Shown: positions 1-6,415 of the stretch, piece by piece
How the letters are laid out: every line of letters begins with the position of its first letter
Position numbering within the stretch: position 1 is the first letter of the stretch
Assembly (NCBI GenBank): GCA_025965775.1
Contig: JAOPWG010000005.1
Location: forward strand, 1-8,155
Source: Modestobacter sp.
Lineage (GTDB): Bacteria; Actinomycetota; Actinomycetes; Mycobacteriales; Geodermatophilaceae
DNA length: 8,155 nucleotides
Direction of reading: 5' to 3'
Translations under genes and position numbers: made by a program
Notes under the pieces: model-generated
Databases searched by the model: none
What the model saw: only the letters and a program-made list of their open reading frames with translations
Told to the model about the DNA's origin: nothing

Positions 1-5
1 AGCCG

Positions 6-224
6 ATGGGGCGCGGCCGAGCGAAGGCCAAGCAAACACGCGTGGCCCGTGAGCTCAAGTACAGCTCACCCAATACCGACCTCACGGCTCTGCAGCGTGA
101 GCTCGCTGGTCAGCCGTCGTCGTTCCCAGCACGCGGGGGAACGACCGACGACGAGGACGACGCCTTGAGCGATCGATGGGCGCCGGACGACGACACGGAC
201 GACGACTGGGCAGCCAGCCGTTGA
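6..224 (+). CDS. DUF3073 family small protein
   Basis: A 72-residue protein starting MGRGRAKAKQTRVARELKYSS. This conserved N-terminus is the signature of the DUF3073 family, which as I recall is restricted to actinobacteria and often sits convergent with purM (Rv0810c beside purM in Mycobacterium tuberculosis). The first 20 or so residues are strongly basic (R/K-rich). The second half, from about residue 46, is strongly acidic, with DDEDD and DDDTDDDW runs, so the protein is highly bipolar in charge and probably partly disordered. There is no signal peptide or membrane segment. The function is unknown; the basic head might bind nucleic acid or another acidic partner, but that is inference. 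The ATG at position 6 opens the conserved motif, so the start is secure, although the ribosome-binding site lies off the left edge. It ends 135 bp from the purM stop on the opposite strand. Confidence 0.9.
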   Translation: MGRGRAKAKQTRVARELKYSSPNTDLTALQRELAGQPSSFPARGGTTDDEDDALSDRWAPDDDTDDDWAASR

Positions 225-263
225 CCAGTCGAGCGGGCTGACCCGGCACCACTGCACCGCACT

Positions 264-298
264 GACACCGCCGCTCCCACTCCGGGGGCGGCGGTGTC
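264..298. terminator. Bidirectional terminator hairpin between DUF3073 gene and purM
   Basis: An 11-bp perfect inverted repeat (264-274 with 288-298) extends inward by T275:G287 and three C:G pairs, leaving the 5-nt loop ACTCC at 279-283. The total is about 15 bp with one wobble. It lies 39 nt after the DUF3073 stop and between two converging genes, so it could end transcription from both sides. There is no T-tract, as is common for actinobacterial intrinsic terminators. Confidence 0.75.
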
Positions 299-333
299 GT
301 CATGCCCGCGGGCGGAGCGGCCGCCCCCCCTCC

Positions 334-347
334 CCCGGCGTGCCGGG
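334..347 (-). terminator. Small GC hairpin just after purM stop
   Basis: CCCGGC at 334-339 faces GCCGGG at 342-347, effectively a 5-bp stem with a CGTG loop. On the minus strand it lies about 13 nt beyond the purM stop and is followed by a G-rich run (complement of 323-336). It may assist the larger hairpin at 264-298 in ending the purF-purM transcript. It is short and has no T-tract, so this is tentative. Confidence 0.35.
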
Positions 348-359
348 AGGCCGGTGAGC

Positions 360-1430
360 TCAGCGGTAGGAGCCGACGAGCGATGCCGCGGGCCCGCCGG
401 TCGCCGCACCCACTGTGCCGGCGACCCAGGCGGGCACCCCGCGGGCGGCCAGCAGCTCCACGGCCCGGTCGGCGACCGACGGCGAGACCGACGCGACCAT
501 GCCCACCCCGCAGTTGAACGCCCGCTCGGACTCCGCGCGGGGCACGCCGTGCTCCTCCAGCAGCCGCACCACCGGCGGGAGCGCCCAGGTGTTGCGGTCC
601 AGCACGGCGGACAGGCCCTCCGGGACGACCCGTGCGGTGTTCCCGGCCAGGCCGCCCCCGGTGATGTGCGCGTAGGCGTGGACGTCGTCCACACCGAGCG
701 CGGCGACCAGCTCCAGGCAGGCCAGCGCGTAGATCCGCGTGGGCTCGAGCAGCTCCTCACCCAGTGGCCGGGACAGTCCCGCCGGGGTGGCGGTCAGGTC
801 GAGCTCGGACCGGTCCACGACCCGGCGGACCAGGGAGTAGCCGTTGGAGTGCAGCCCGGAGGACGCCATCGCCAGCACGACGTCCCCGGCCCGTACCCGC
901 TCCGGGCCCAGCACGGCATCGGCCTCGACGACCCCGACCGCAGTGGCGGCCAGGTCGTACTCGTCGGCGTCCATCAGGTCGCCGTGCTCGGCGGTCTCGC
1001 CCCCGACCAGGGCCGCGCCGGCCGCGGTGCACCCGGCGGCGATGCCGGTGACGATCGCGGCGATGCGTTCGGGCACGACCCGGCCGCAGGCCACGTAGTC
1101 CTGCAGGAACAGCGGCTCGGCGCCGCAGGCGACCAGGTCGTCGACGACCATGGCGACCAGGTCGATGCCCACGGTGTCGTGCCGGTCCAGCGCCCGGGCC
1201 AGCGCGATCTTGGTGCCGACGCCGTCGGTCGAGGAGGCCAGCAGCGGCCGGCGGTACTTCGCGGTGTCCAGGGCGAACAGCCCGGCAAAGCCGCCGAGAC
1301 CGCCGACCACCTCGGGGCGGTTGGTCTTCTCCACCGCCGAGCGCATCAGCGTCACGGCGCGCTCACCGGCGTCGATGTCCACACCCGACGCGGCGTACGT
1401 CAGGTCGTCCTGGGACGACGAGCCGGTCAC
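360..1430 (-). CDS. purM: Phosphoribosylformylglycinamidine cyclo-ligase (AIR synthetase)
   Basis: PurM closes the imidazole ring: FGAM plus ATP gives AIR, step 5 of de novo purine synthesis, in the cytosol. The 356-residue product has the family hallmarks: STDGVGTK near the N-terminal third (ATP and dimer-interface loop), DLVA and CGAEPLFLQDY, GGETAEHG, GLHSNGYSLVR, HITGGGLAGN, and RAFNCGVGM in the C-terminal domain. Length is normal for the family (about 340-360). The GTG start at 1430 is chosen because its GTG overlaps the purF stop TGA (GTGA, 4 nt) and gives the usual short N-terminal extension before LTYAASGVDIDAGERAV. No Shine-Dalgarno sequence precedes it, so translation is probably coupled to purF. 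The frame stays open far upstream inside purF, but that extension is only a shadow of purF. It is convergent with the DUF3073 gene. Confidence 0.97.
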   Translation of the reverse strand: MTGSSSQDDLTYAASGVDIDAGERAVTLMRSAVEKTNRPEVVGGLGGFAGLFALDTAKYRRPLLASSTDGVGTKIALARALDRHDTVGIDLVAMVVDDLVACGAEPLFLQDYVACGRVVPERIAAIVTGIAAGCTAAGAALVGGETAEHGDLMDADEYDLAATAVGVVEADAVLGPERVRAGDVVLAMASSGLHSNGYSLVRRVVDRSELDLTATPAGLSRPLGEELLEPTRIYALACLELVAALGVDDVHAYAHITGGGLAGNTARVVPEGLSAVLDRNTWALPPVVRLLEEHGVPRAESERAFNCGVGMVASVSPSVADRAVELLAARGVPAWVAGTVGAATGGPAASLVGSYR

Positions 1431-2995
1431 GGCCGGGTGAGGGCGTCGTCGGCGCCGCCGGGCACGCTGGGGCTGCCGGCCTGCTGACCGGTCCACCCGC
1501 TGACCGCCCGGGCCGACTCCTCGGAGTCCGTCATCGCCCGCCGGCCGATGCCCTCCAGCACGTGCTTGCCCAGCACCTCGGGCTCCCCCAGCGGGATCGG
1601 GTACTCGCCGGTGAAGCATGCGGTGCACAGCCGGTTGGCCGGCTGCTCGGTGGCGGCGATCAGCGACTGCTCGGAGACGTAGCCCAGCGAGTCGGCGTTG
1701 ATCGAGGCGCGCACGCCGTCGACGTCCAGACCGTTGGCGACCAGCTCGGCGCGGCTGGCGAAGTCGATGCCGTAGAAGCACGGCCACTTCACCGGCGGCG
1801 AGGAGATCCGCACGTGCACCTCGAGCGCGCCGGCCTCCCGCAGCATCCGGATCAGCGCCCGCTGCGTGTTGCCGCGGACGATCGAGTCGTCGACGACGAC
1901 CAGTCGCTTGCCGCGGATGACGTCGCGCAGCGGGTTGAGCTTGAGCCGGATGCCCAGCTGCCGGATGGTCTGCGACGGCTGGATGAACGTGCGGCCGACG
2001 TAGGAGTTCTTGACCAGGCCGAGGCCGTAGGGAATGCCGGAGGCCTCGGCGTAACCGACCGCGGCGGGGGTTCCCGACTCGGGCACCGGGATGACCAGGT
2101 CGGCGTCGGCCGGGTGCTCCTTGGCCAGCCGCCGGCCGATCTCCACCCGGGCGGCGTGCACGGTGCGGCCGGAGATGGTGGTGTCGGGCCGGGCGAGGTA
2201 GACGTACTCGAAGACACAGCCCTTGGGTGCGGCGGGCGCGAAGTGCTGGGAGCGCAGCCCGTCCTCGTCGATGGCGATCAGCTCGCCGGGCTCGACCTCG
2301 CGGACGAAGGACGCGCCACAGATGTCCAGCGCCGCGGTCTCACTGGCGACCACCCAGCCGCGCTCCAGCCGGCCGAGCACCAGCGGCCGCACTCCCTGGG
2401 GGTCGCGGGCGGCGTAGAGGGTGTTCTCGTCCATGAAAGTGAGGCTGAAGGCGCCGCGCAGCATCGGCAGCACCTCCATCGCGGCCGCCTCGACCGAGAG
2501 GTCGGGCCGGGCACTGATCAGCGAGGTGATCAGGTCCGAGTCGGTGGTCGAGGTGAACGCCCCTGCCACGCCGTCGTTCGCGGCCGCACTGGCCAGTTCC
2601 GCGGTGTTGACCAGGTTTCCGTTGTGGCACAGCGCCAGACTGGTGCCGGCACCGGTGGTCCGGAAGGTCGGCTGGGCGTTCTCCCAGGTGGAGGCGCCGG
2701 TCGTGGAGTACCGGGTGTGCCCGACCGCGAGGTGCCCACGCAGGCTGCCCAAGGTCGGTTCGTCGAAGACCTGGCTGACCAGCCCGAGGTCCTTGTAGAC
2801 CACGACCGAGGCACCGTCGGACACCGCGATCCCGGCCGCCTCCTGTCCGCGGTGCTGGAGGGCGTACAGGCCGAAATAGGTCAGCTTCGCGACCTCCTCC
2901 CCCGGCGCCCAGACCCCGAACACGCCGCAGGCGTCCTGGGGACCGGGAGCAGAAGGATCGAGGTCGTGCGTCAGCCGTCCATCACCGCGAGGCAC
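1427..2995 (-). CDS. purF: Amidophosphoribosyltransferase (glutamine PRPP amidotransferase)
   Basis: PurF makes 5-phosphoribosylamine from PRPP and glutamine, the committed first step of purine synthesis. The 522-residue product opens MPRGDGRLTHDL, the start I recall for Streptomyces PurF. The GTG at 2995 is chosen for that match, although the frame is open further upstream. A short propeptide precedes Cys23 (DACGVFG), the expected Ntn nucleophile exposed by processing. The glutaminase domain carries LQHRGQEAAGIA, GHTRYSTTG and HNGNLVN. The PRTase domain carries the PRPP loop VVVDDSIVRGNT (about 366-377). Cys260, Cys406, Cys457 and Cys460 (the last two as CTAC) match the four [4Fe-4S] ligands of the Bacillus subtilis-type enzyme, so the oxygen-labile cluster form is predicted. 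It shares GTGA with purM. Upstream lie a candidate leaderless promoter and a strong hairpin ending the preceding operon. Confidence 0.97.
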   Translation of the reverse strand: MPRGDGRLTHDLDPSAPGPQDACGVFGVWAPGEEVAKLTYFGLYALQHRGQEAAGIAVSDGASVVVYKDLGLVSQVFDEPTLGSLRGHLAVGHTRYSTTGASTWENAQPTFRTTGAGTSLALCHNGNLVNTAELASAAANDGVAGAFTSTTDSDLITSLISARPDLSVEAAAMEVLPMLRGAFSLTFMDENTLYAARDPQGVRPLVLGRLERGWVVASETAALDICGASFVREVEPGELIAIDEDGLRSQHFAPAAPKGCVFEYVYLARPDTTISGRTVHAARVEIGRRLAKEHPADADLVIPVPESGTPAAVGYAEASGIPYGLGLVKNSYVGRTFIQPSQTIRQLGIRLKLNPLRDVIRGKRLVVVDDSIVRGNTQRALIRMLREAGALEVHVRISSPPVKWPCFYGIDFASRAELVANGLDVDGVRASINADSLGYVSEQSLIAATEQPANRLCTACFTGEYPIPLGEPEVLGKHVLEGIGRRAMTDSEESARAVSGWTGQQAGSPSVPGGADDALTRP

Positions 2996-3001
2996 GGTTC
3001 G

Positions 3002-3007
3002 AGAGTA
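3002..3007 (-). promoter_or_regulatory. Candidate leaderless -10 box for purF
   Basis: On the minus strand TACTCT (TANNNT) is followed by exactly 6 nt (CGAACC) and then the purF GTG. Transcription would therefore start at or next to the start codon. The absence of a Shine-Dalgarno sequence agrees with leaderless translation. No good -35 hexamer is visible 16-18 bp upstream. Confidence 0.5.
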
Positions 3008-3030
3008 CCGGCGGGGTGACGGAGCGCGAG

Positions 3031-3064
3031 CCCGGGCCGGGTGGCGCGTGCCACTCGGCCCGGG
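3031..3064 (-). terminator. Terminator hairpin after the mscR-hydrolase operon
   Basis: CCCGGGCCG at 3031-3039 pairs with CGGCCCGGG at 3056-3064. The stem continues through a G:T pair and five more pairs to a GCGT loop at 3046-3049, giving a stem of about 15 bp. It begins 11 nt past the hydrolase stop codon and ends 23 nt before the candidate purF -10 box. The position fits an intrinsic terminator insulating purF from the upstream operon. There is no T-tract. An attenuator role is an alternative if any transcript reads through into purF. Confidence 0.7.
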
Positions 3065-3075
3065 TCCCCCGTGGC

Positions 3076-3690
3076 CTAGTGCAGGTGCGGCAGCTCGGCG
3101 GCGATCGTCGTGTCGTCCCCGTGACCGGTGTGCACCACCGTGTCCCCGGGCAGCGACATCAGCCGGGAACGGATCGAGGTCAGGATCGTCGGCTTGTCGC
3201 TGAAGGAGCGACCGGTAGCCCCCGGCCCGCCGCAGAACAGCGTGTCGCCGGTGAAGACGGTCGCCAACTCCGGCGCGTAGAGGCAGGTACTGCCGGGCGA
3301 GTGGCCCGGCGTGTGCAGCGCCTGCAGCGTCGTCCCGGCCACGGCGAACCGCGTGCCGTCGGCGATCTCGGCGTCCGGGGCGGCGTCCGCGTGCACGACG
3401 TCCCACAGCATCCGGTCGGCCGGGTGGAACCAGATCGGCGCGTCGACGGCCTCGCGCAGCGCGACCGCGGCGGTGATGTGGTCGTTGTGCCCGTGGGTCA
3501 GCACGATCCCGACGACCTTCCGGCCGCCGATCGCCGCCACGATGGGCGCGGCGTCGTGCGGGGCGTCGATGACCAGCACCTCGTCGTCGTTCCCGACGAG
3601 CCAGACGTTGTTGTCGACGTCGAAGTCCTGCCCGTCGAGGCTGAAGACCCCGCTGATCACCGTCTTCTCGACGCGGACCGGCGCGCTCAC
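3076..3690 (-). CDS. MBL-fold metallo-hydrolase, MscR partner (probable S-formylmycothiol or related thioester hydrolase)
   Basis: A 204-residue metallo-beta-lactamase-fold protein with a complete glyoxalase II-like metal set: THGHNDH (His66, His68, Asp70, His71), His130 in HTPGHSPGS, Asp149 in FTGDTLF, and His190 in TGHGDDT. A dinuclear metal site, probably zinc, is expected. There is no signal peptide, so it should be cytosolic. The start GTG at 3690 overlaps the mscR stop (GTGA, 4 nt), so the two proteins are made from one transcript and probably coupled. As I recall, M. tuberculosis has the same neighbour arrangement (Rv2259 mscR, Rv2260 MBL protein). The natural role suggested by context is hydrolysis of the S-formyl adduct made by MscR to formate and mycothiol, equivalent to S-formylglutathione hydrolase. 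This assignment is inference from fold and linkage; a glyoxalase II-like role on other mycothiol thioesters is equally open. Confidence 0.85.
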   Translation of the reverse strand: MSAPVRVEKTVISGVFSLDGQDFDVDNNVWLVGNDDEVLVIDAPHDAAPIVAAIGGRKVVGIVLTHGHNDHITAAVALREAVDAPIWFHPADRMLWDVVHADAAPDAEIADGTRFAVAGTTLQALHTPGHSPGSTCLYAPELATVFTGDTLFCGGPGATGRSFSDKPTILTSIRSRLMSLPGDTVVHTGHGDDTTIAAELPHLH

Positions 3691-4778
3691 TTGTCGAACA
3701 CCACGACCGAGCGCAGGACCTCGCCCTTGTGCATCTTCTCGAAGGCGCTCTCCACGGCGTCCAGGCCGATCGTCTCCGACACGAACGCGTCGAGGTCGAA
3801 GCGCCCCTGCAGGTACAGGTCGATGAGCATCGGGAAGTCGCGGGAGGGAAGGCAGTCGCCGTACCAGGAGGACTTCAGCGCCCCACCGCGGCCGAAGATC
3901 TCGATCATCGGCAGGGTGATCTCCATGGTCGGGTTCGGGACACCGACCAGGACGACGGTGCCGGCCAGGTCCCGGGCGTAGAAGGCCTGCTCGTAGACAG
4001 CCGGGTGGCCGACGGCGTCGATCGCCACGTCCACACCGAAGCCGCCGGTCAGCTCCTTGATCCGGGCGACCGCGTCGGTCTCCTTCGAGTTGACCGTGTG
4101 GGTGGCGCCCATGCCCCTGGCCCACTCGAGCTTCCGGTCGTCGATGTCGACGGCGATGATCGTGGTCGCGCCGGCCAGCGCCGACCCGGCGATCGCCGCG
4201 TCACCCACCCCGCCACAGCCGAAGACCGCGACCGAGTCGCCGCGGCTCACGCCGCCGGTGTTGATGGCCGCACCGACGCCGGCCATCACGCCGCAGCCGA
4301 GCAGGCCGGCGGCGGTCGGCGGGGCCGCCGGGTCGACCTTGGTGCACTGGCCCGAGTGCACCAGCGTCTTCTCTGCGAAGGCGCCGATGCCCAGCGCCGG
4401 GGACAGCTCGGTCCCGTCGGCGAGGGTCATCTTCTGCGCGGCGTTGTGGGTGTTGAAGCAGTACCAGGGCTTGCCCTTGGCGCAGGCGCGGCACTCGCCG
4501 CACACCGCGCGCCAGTTCAGGATCACGTAGTCACCGACCGCGACGTTGGTGACGCCCTCGCCCACGGCCGAGACGATCCCCGCCGCCTCGTGGCCCAGCA
4601 GGAAGGGGAACTCGTCGTTGATCCCGCCCTCGCGGTAGTGCAGGTCGGTGTGGCAGACCCCGCAGGCCTGCACGTCCACCACCGCCTCACCCGGACCCGG
4701 GTCCGGAACGATGATCGTCTCGATGGAGACCGGAGCACCTTTGCTGCGCGCGACGACGCCCTTCACCTCGTATGGCAT
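3687..4778 (-). CDS. mscR: S-(hydroxymethyl)mycothiol dehydrogenase (mycothiol-dependent formaldehyde dehydrogenase)
   Basis: A zinc-dependent medium-chain dehydrogenase of 363 residues that oxidises the formaldehyde-mycothiol adduct with NAD, and in some organisms also reduces S-nitrosomycothiol. The catalytic zinc ligands are Cys42 (CGVCHTD), His63 (GHEAAG) and Cys162 (GLLGCGV). The structural zinc set is Cys93, Cys96, Cys99 and Cys107. The Rossmann motif GCGGVG is at 187-192, with Asp211 in VDIDD favouring NAD over NADP. Stretches such as VILNWRAVCGECRAC, HSGQCTKVDP and ALKSSWYGDCLP match mycobacterial AdhE2/MscR as I remember it almost word for word, which separates it from glutathione-type class III ADH. 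The ATG start at 4778 gives the usual N-terminus (KGVVARSKGAPV) and lies 6 nt after a -10-like box. It is followed by the MBL hydrolase with a 4-nt overlap and is divergent from the MFS gene. It implies a mycothiol-producing cell. Confidence 0.93.
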   Translation of the reverse strand: MPYEVKGVVARSKGAPVSIETIIVPDPGPGEAVVDVQACGVCHTDLHYREGGINDEFPFLLGHEAAGIVSAVGEGVTNVAVGDYVILNWRAVCGECRACAKGKPWYCFNTHNAAQKMTLADGTELSPALGIGAFAEKTLVHSGQCTKVDPAAPPTAAGLLGCGVMAGVGAAINTGGVSRGDSVAVFGCGGVGDAAIAGSALAGATTIIAVDIDDRKLEWARGMGATHTVNSKETDAVARIKELTGGFGVDVAIDAVGHPAVYEQAFYARDLAGTVVLVGVPNPTMEITLPMIEIFGRGGALKSSWYGDCLPSRDFPMLIDLYLQGRFDLDAFVSETIGLDAVESAFEKMHKGEVLRSVVVFDK

Positions 4779-4784
4779 GACCCG

Positions 4785-4790
4785 AGCTTA
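4785..4790 (-). promoter_or_regulatory. Candidate leaderless -10 box for mscR
   Basis: On the minus strand TAAGCT (TANNNT) is followed by exactly 6 nt (CGGGTC) and then the mscR ATG. This is the spacing expected if transcription starts at the A of ATG. No Shine-Dalgarno sequence is present upstream. No convincing -35 hexamer is seen. Confidence 0.5.
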
Positions 4791-4930
4791 GGTACCGGGC
4801 CGCACCGGCGGACCGCAGCCTCCACAGCACGGAAGTGCACGATGCAACGATTCGATCTCGGCGTCCCCCCGACGAGGGTGCTCAGCAGGCCGGATGCCCT
4901 GGCCGGACGTAGCGTCGCCTGGGCCCTTGA

Positions 4931-4943
4931 CCTGTCTCACAGG
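4931..4943. promoter_or_regulatory. Palindrome CCTGT-CTC-ACAGG, possible operator
   Basis: A perfect 5-bp inverted repeat around a 3-nt centre. It overlaps a TTGACC sequence (4927-4932) and lies 60-72 nt upstream of the MFS start. The GT-N3-AC core resembles the half-site layout of FadR-type GntR regulators. No regulator gene is in the window, so the assignment is tentative. Confidence 0.35.
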
Positions 4944-4957
4944 CAGCGCTCAGGCGA

Positions 4958-4978
4958 GCGTCCGTCCCGGCGTCCGTC
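4958..4978 (+). repeat. 9-bp direct repeat GCGTCCGTC upstream of MFS gene
   Basis: GCGTCCGTC occurs at 4958-4966 and again at 4970-4978, a 12-bp period, just upstream of the ribosome-binding site. It may be a regulatory repeat in the 5' leader or chance in GC-rich DNA. Confidence 0.3.
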
Positions 4979-4990
4979 GTCCCCGTTCCC

Positions 4991-4995
4991 GGAGG
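4991..4995 (+). promoter_or_regulatory. Ribosome-binding site of the MFS gene
   Basis: GGAGG lies 7 nt before the GTG at 5003. This canonical Shine-Dalgarno spacing fixes the GTG as the start. It is the clearest ribosome-binding site in the window and contrasts with the leaderless look of mscR and purF. Confidence 0.8.
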
Positions 4996-5002
4996 TCGAT
5001 CC

Positions 5003-6415
5003 GTGGCAGTACCCAGCTTCCTGGCTCGGGAGCGCATCATCGCGCGTCCCGGCTTCAACCGCTGGCTCATCCCGCCAGCCGCCCTCGCCGTCCACCTGTG
5101 CATCGGCCAGGTCTATGCCACCAGCGTCTACAAGCTCGCCCTTCAGAAGGACTTCGGGACGAGCCTGACGCGCATCGGCATCATCTTCTCGATCGCCATC
5201 GTGATGCTCGGCCTTTCCGCCGCACTCTTCGGTACGTGGGTCGACCGCAACGGTCCGCGCGCGGCCATGTTCACCGCGGCCTGCTTCTGGTCGGCCGGCT
5301 TCCTGATCGGCTCGCTGGGCATCGCCACCGGCCAACTGTGGCTGCTCTACCTCGGCTACGGCGTCATCGGCGGCATCGGGCTGGGCATCGGCTACATCTC
5401 CCCGGTCTCCACGCTGATCAAGTGGTTCCCCGACCGCCCCGGCCTGGCCACCGGCATGGCGATCATGGGCTTCGGGGGCGGCGCGCTCATCGCCACCCCG
5501 CTGTCCCGTCAGCTGATGGGCCTCTACGACCCGGCCTACGACGGCACCGCCGCAACGGTCGCCAGCGGTGACGCGGTCGCCAAGCTGTTCGTGACGCTGG
5601 GCCTGGTCTATCTGGTCTTCATGATGTTCGGCGCGTTCATCGTCCGGGTGCCCGCCGACGGCTGGAGGCCCGACGGGTTCGACCCCGCGACGGTCAAGCA
5701 GAAGGCCCTGGTCACCACCGACAGCGTCTCGGCGGGCAACGCCATCAGGACCCCGCAGTTCTGGCTGCTGTGGGTCGTGCTGTTCTGCAACGTGACCGCC
5801 GGCATCGGCATCCTCGAGCAGGCCAGCCCGATGATCCAGGACTTCTTCCGCAACGGTGGGACCTCCGCGGTCGCCGTGGCTGCAGCCGGCGGTTTCGTCG
5901 GCGTCCTGTCCCTGTTCAACATGGCCGGCCGCTTCGTGTGGTCCTCGACCTCGGACAAGATCGGCCGCAAGCCGATCTACATGGTCTACCTGGGCGTCGG
6001 CCTGGTCATGTACGTCCTGCTGGCCACCGTCGGCAGCAGCGCGCCCTGGCTGTTCGTCGTCCTGGCCGCCGTGATCATCAGCTTCTACGGCGGCGGGTTC
6101 GCCACCATCCCGGCCTACCTGCGCGACCTGTTCGGCACCTACCAGGTGGGCGCCGTCCACGGCCGGCTGCTGACCGCGTGGTCGGCCGCCGGTGTCGCCG
6201 GGCCGCTGATCGTCAACGGCGTCCTCGACTCCCGGGGCACCCCGGGGCAGCTCGTCGCCGGTGACTACCGCCCCGCGCTGTTCATCATGGTCGGTCTGCT
6301 CGCCGTCGGCTTCGTCGCCAACCTGCTGGTGCGCCCGGTGGCCGCCAGGTGGCACGAGCCGAAGGCCGACCCGTCCCTTCCCACGTCCACCCCGGAAACG
6401 AGTGCCGCACGATGA
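5003..6415 (+). CDS. OFA (oxalate/formate antiporter-like) MFS transporter
   Basis: A 470-residue integral membrane protein with twelve hydrophobic segments, roughly at 20-42, 53-77, 88-105, 112-135, 147-168, 192-215, 253-275, 292-312, 326-345, 349-370, 386-408 and 424-444. The first cytoplasmic loop has the MFS motif A form GTWVDRNGPR and the symmetric loop has SDKIGRKP. The IGQVYATSVYK entry in TM1, ISPVSTLIKWFPDRPGLATG, and GRLLTAWSAAGVAGP in TM11 place it in the OFA family of small-carboxylate carriers. Arg310 (NMAGRFVW) aligns with OxlT Arg272, but the position of OxlT Lys355 appears to be Trp393 here, so oxalate itself is an unlikely substrate. The start is GTG with GGAGG 7 nt upstream. 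Its stop overlaps the ATG of the 41-residue membrane protein. It is divergent from mscR, which suggests, but does not prove, a C1 or small-acid substrate such as formate. Confidence 0.9.
   Translation: MAVPSFLARERIIARPGFNRWLIPPAALAVHLCIGQVYATSVYKLALQKDFGTSLTRIGIIFSIAIVMLGLSAALFGTWVDRNGPRAAMFTAACFWSAGFLIGSLGIATGQLWLLYLGYGVIGGIGLGIGYISPVSTLIKWFPDRPGLATGMAIMGFGGGALIATPLSRQLMGLYDPAYDGTAATVASGDAVAKLFVTLGLVYLVFMMFGAFIVRVPADGWRPDGFDPATVKQKALVTTDSVSAGNAIRTPQFWLLWVVLFCNVTAGIGILEQASPMIQDFFRNGGTSAVAVAAAGGFVGVLSLFNMAGRFVWSSTSDKIGRKPIYMVYLGVGLVMYVLLATVGSSAPWLFVVLAAVIISFYGGGFATIPAYLRDLFGTYQVGAVHGRLLTAWSAAGVAGPLIVNGVLDSRGTPGQLVAGDYRPALFIMVGLLAVGFVANLLVRPVAARWHEPKADPSLPTSTPETSAAR

Larger units (their letters stand above)
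4779..5002. other. Divergent intergenic region between mscR and the MFS gene
   Basis: This 224-bp region should hold the control elements of both transcripts. It contains the mscR -10 box at its left end, a somewhat less GC-rich patch around 4830-4857 with TGCA-CGA-TGCA (4836-4846), a direct repeat GGCCGGA at 4888-4894 and 4901-4907, a possible plus-strand -10 TAGCGT at 4910-4915, the palindrome at 4931-4943, a 9-bp direct repeat at 4958-4978, and the MFS ribosome-binding site. No coding frame in it looks real. Confidence 0.6.

Noticed and set aside
321..336. Minus-strand G-rich run as a possible G-quadruplex downstream of purM
   Set aside because: The G tracts are two long runs separated by one A, without four well-spaced G3 tracts; a three-layer quadruplex is not convincing.
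294..1487. Plus-strand open frame opposite purM
   Set aside because: Antisense shadow; purM has every expected motif and a normal length.
1562..3019. Long plus-strand open frame (485 codons) antisense to purF
   Set aside because: It is the GC-rich antisense shadow of purF, with low-complexity composition (G, R, V, H, D) and no family motif.
4927..4956. TTGACC as the -35 of a standard promoter for the MFS gene
   Set aside because: No TANNNT-like -10 sequence lies 16-19 bp downstream; the alternative TAGCGT at 4910-4915 lacks a matching -35, so no MFS promoter is called.
3729..5168. Long plus-strand open frame (479 codons) antisense to mscR and running into the MFS start
   Set aside because: It crosses the mscR gene, the promoter region and the MFS start, with composition typical of a shadow frame; mscR on the other strand has complete catalytic motifs.
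4937..6355. Minus-strand open frame (472 codons) opposite the MFS gene
   Set aside because: Its composition (D, G, H, Q, A-rich, no hydrophobic segments or motifs) mirrors the third-position GC bias of the real MFS gene.
6349..6411. Upstream in-frame ATG giving a 62-residue version of the small membrane protein
   Set aside because: The extra 21 residues lie within the MFS coding end, are charged and unlike the family, and the ATGA overlap at 6412 gives the natural coupled start.
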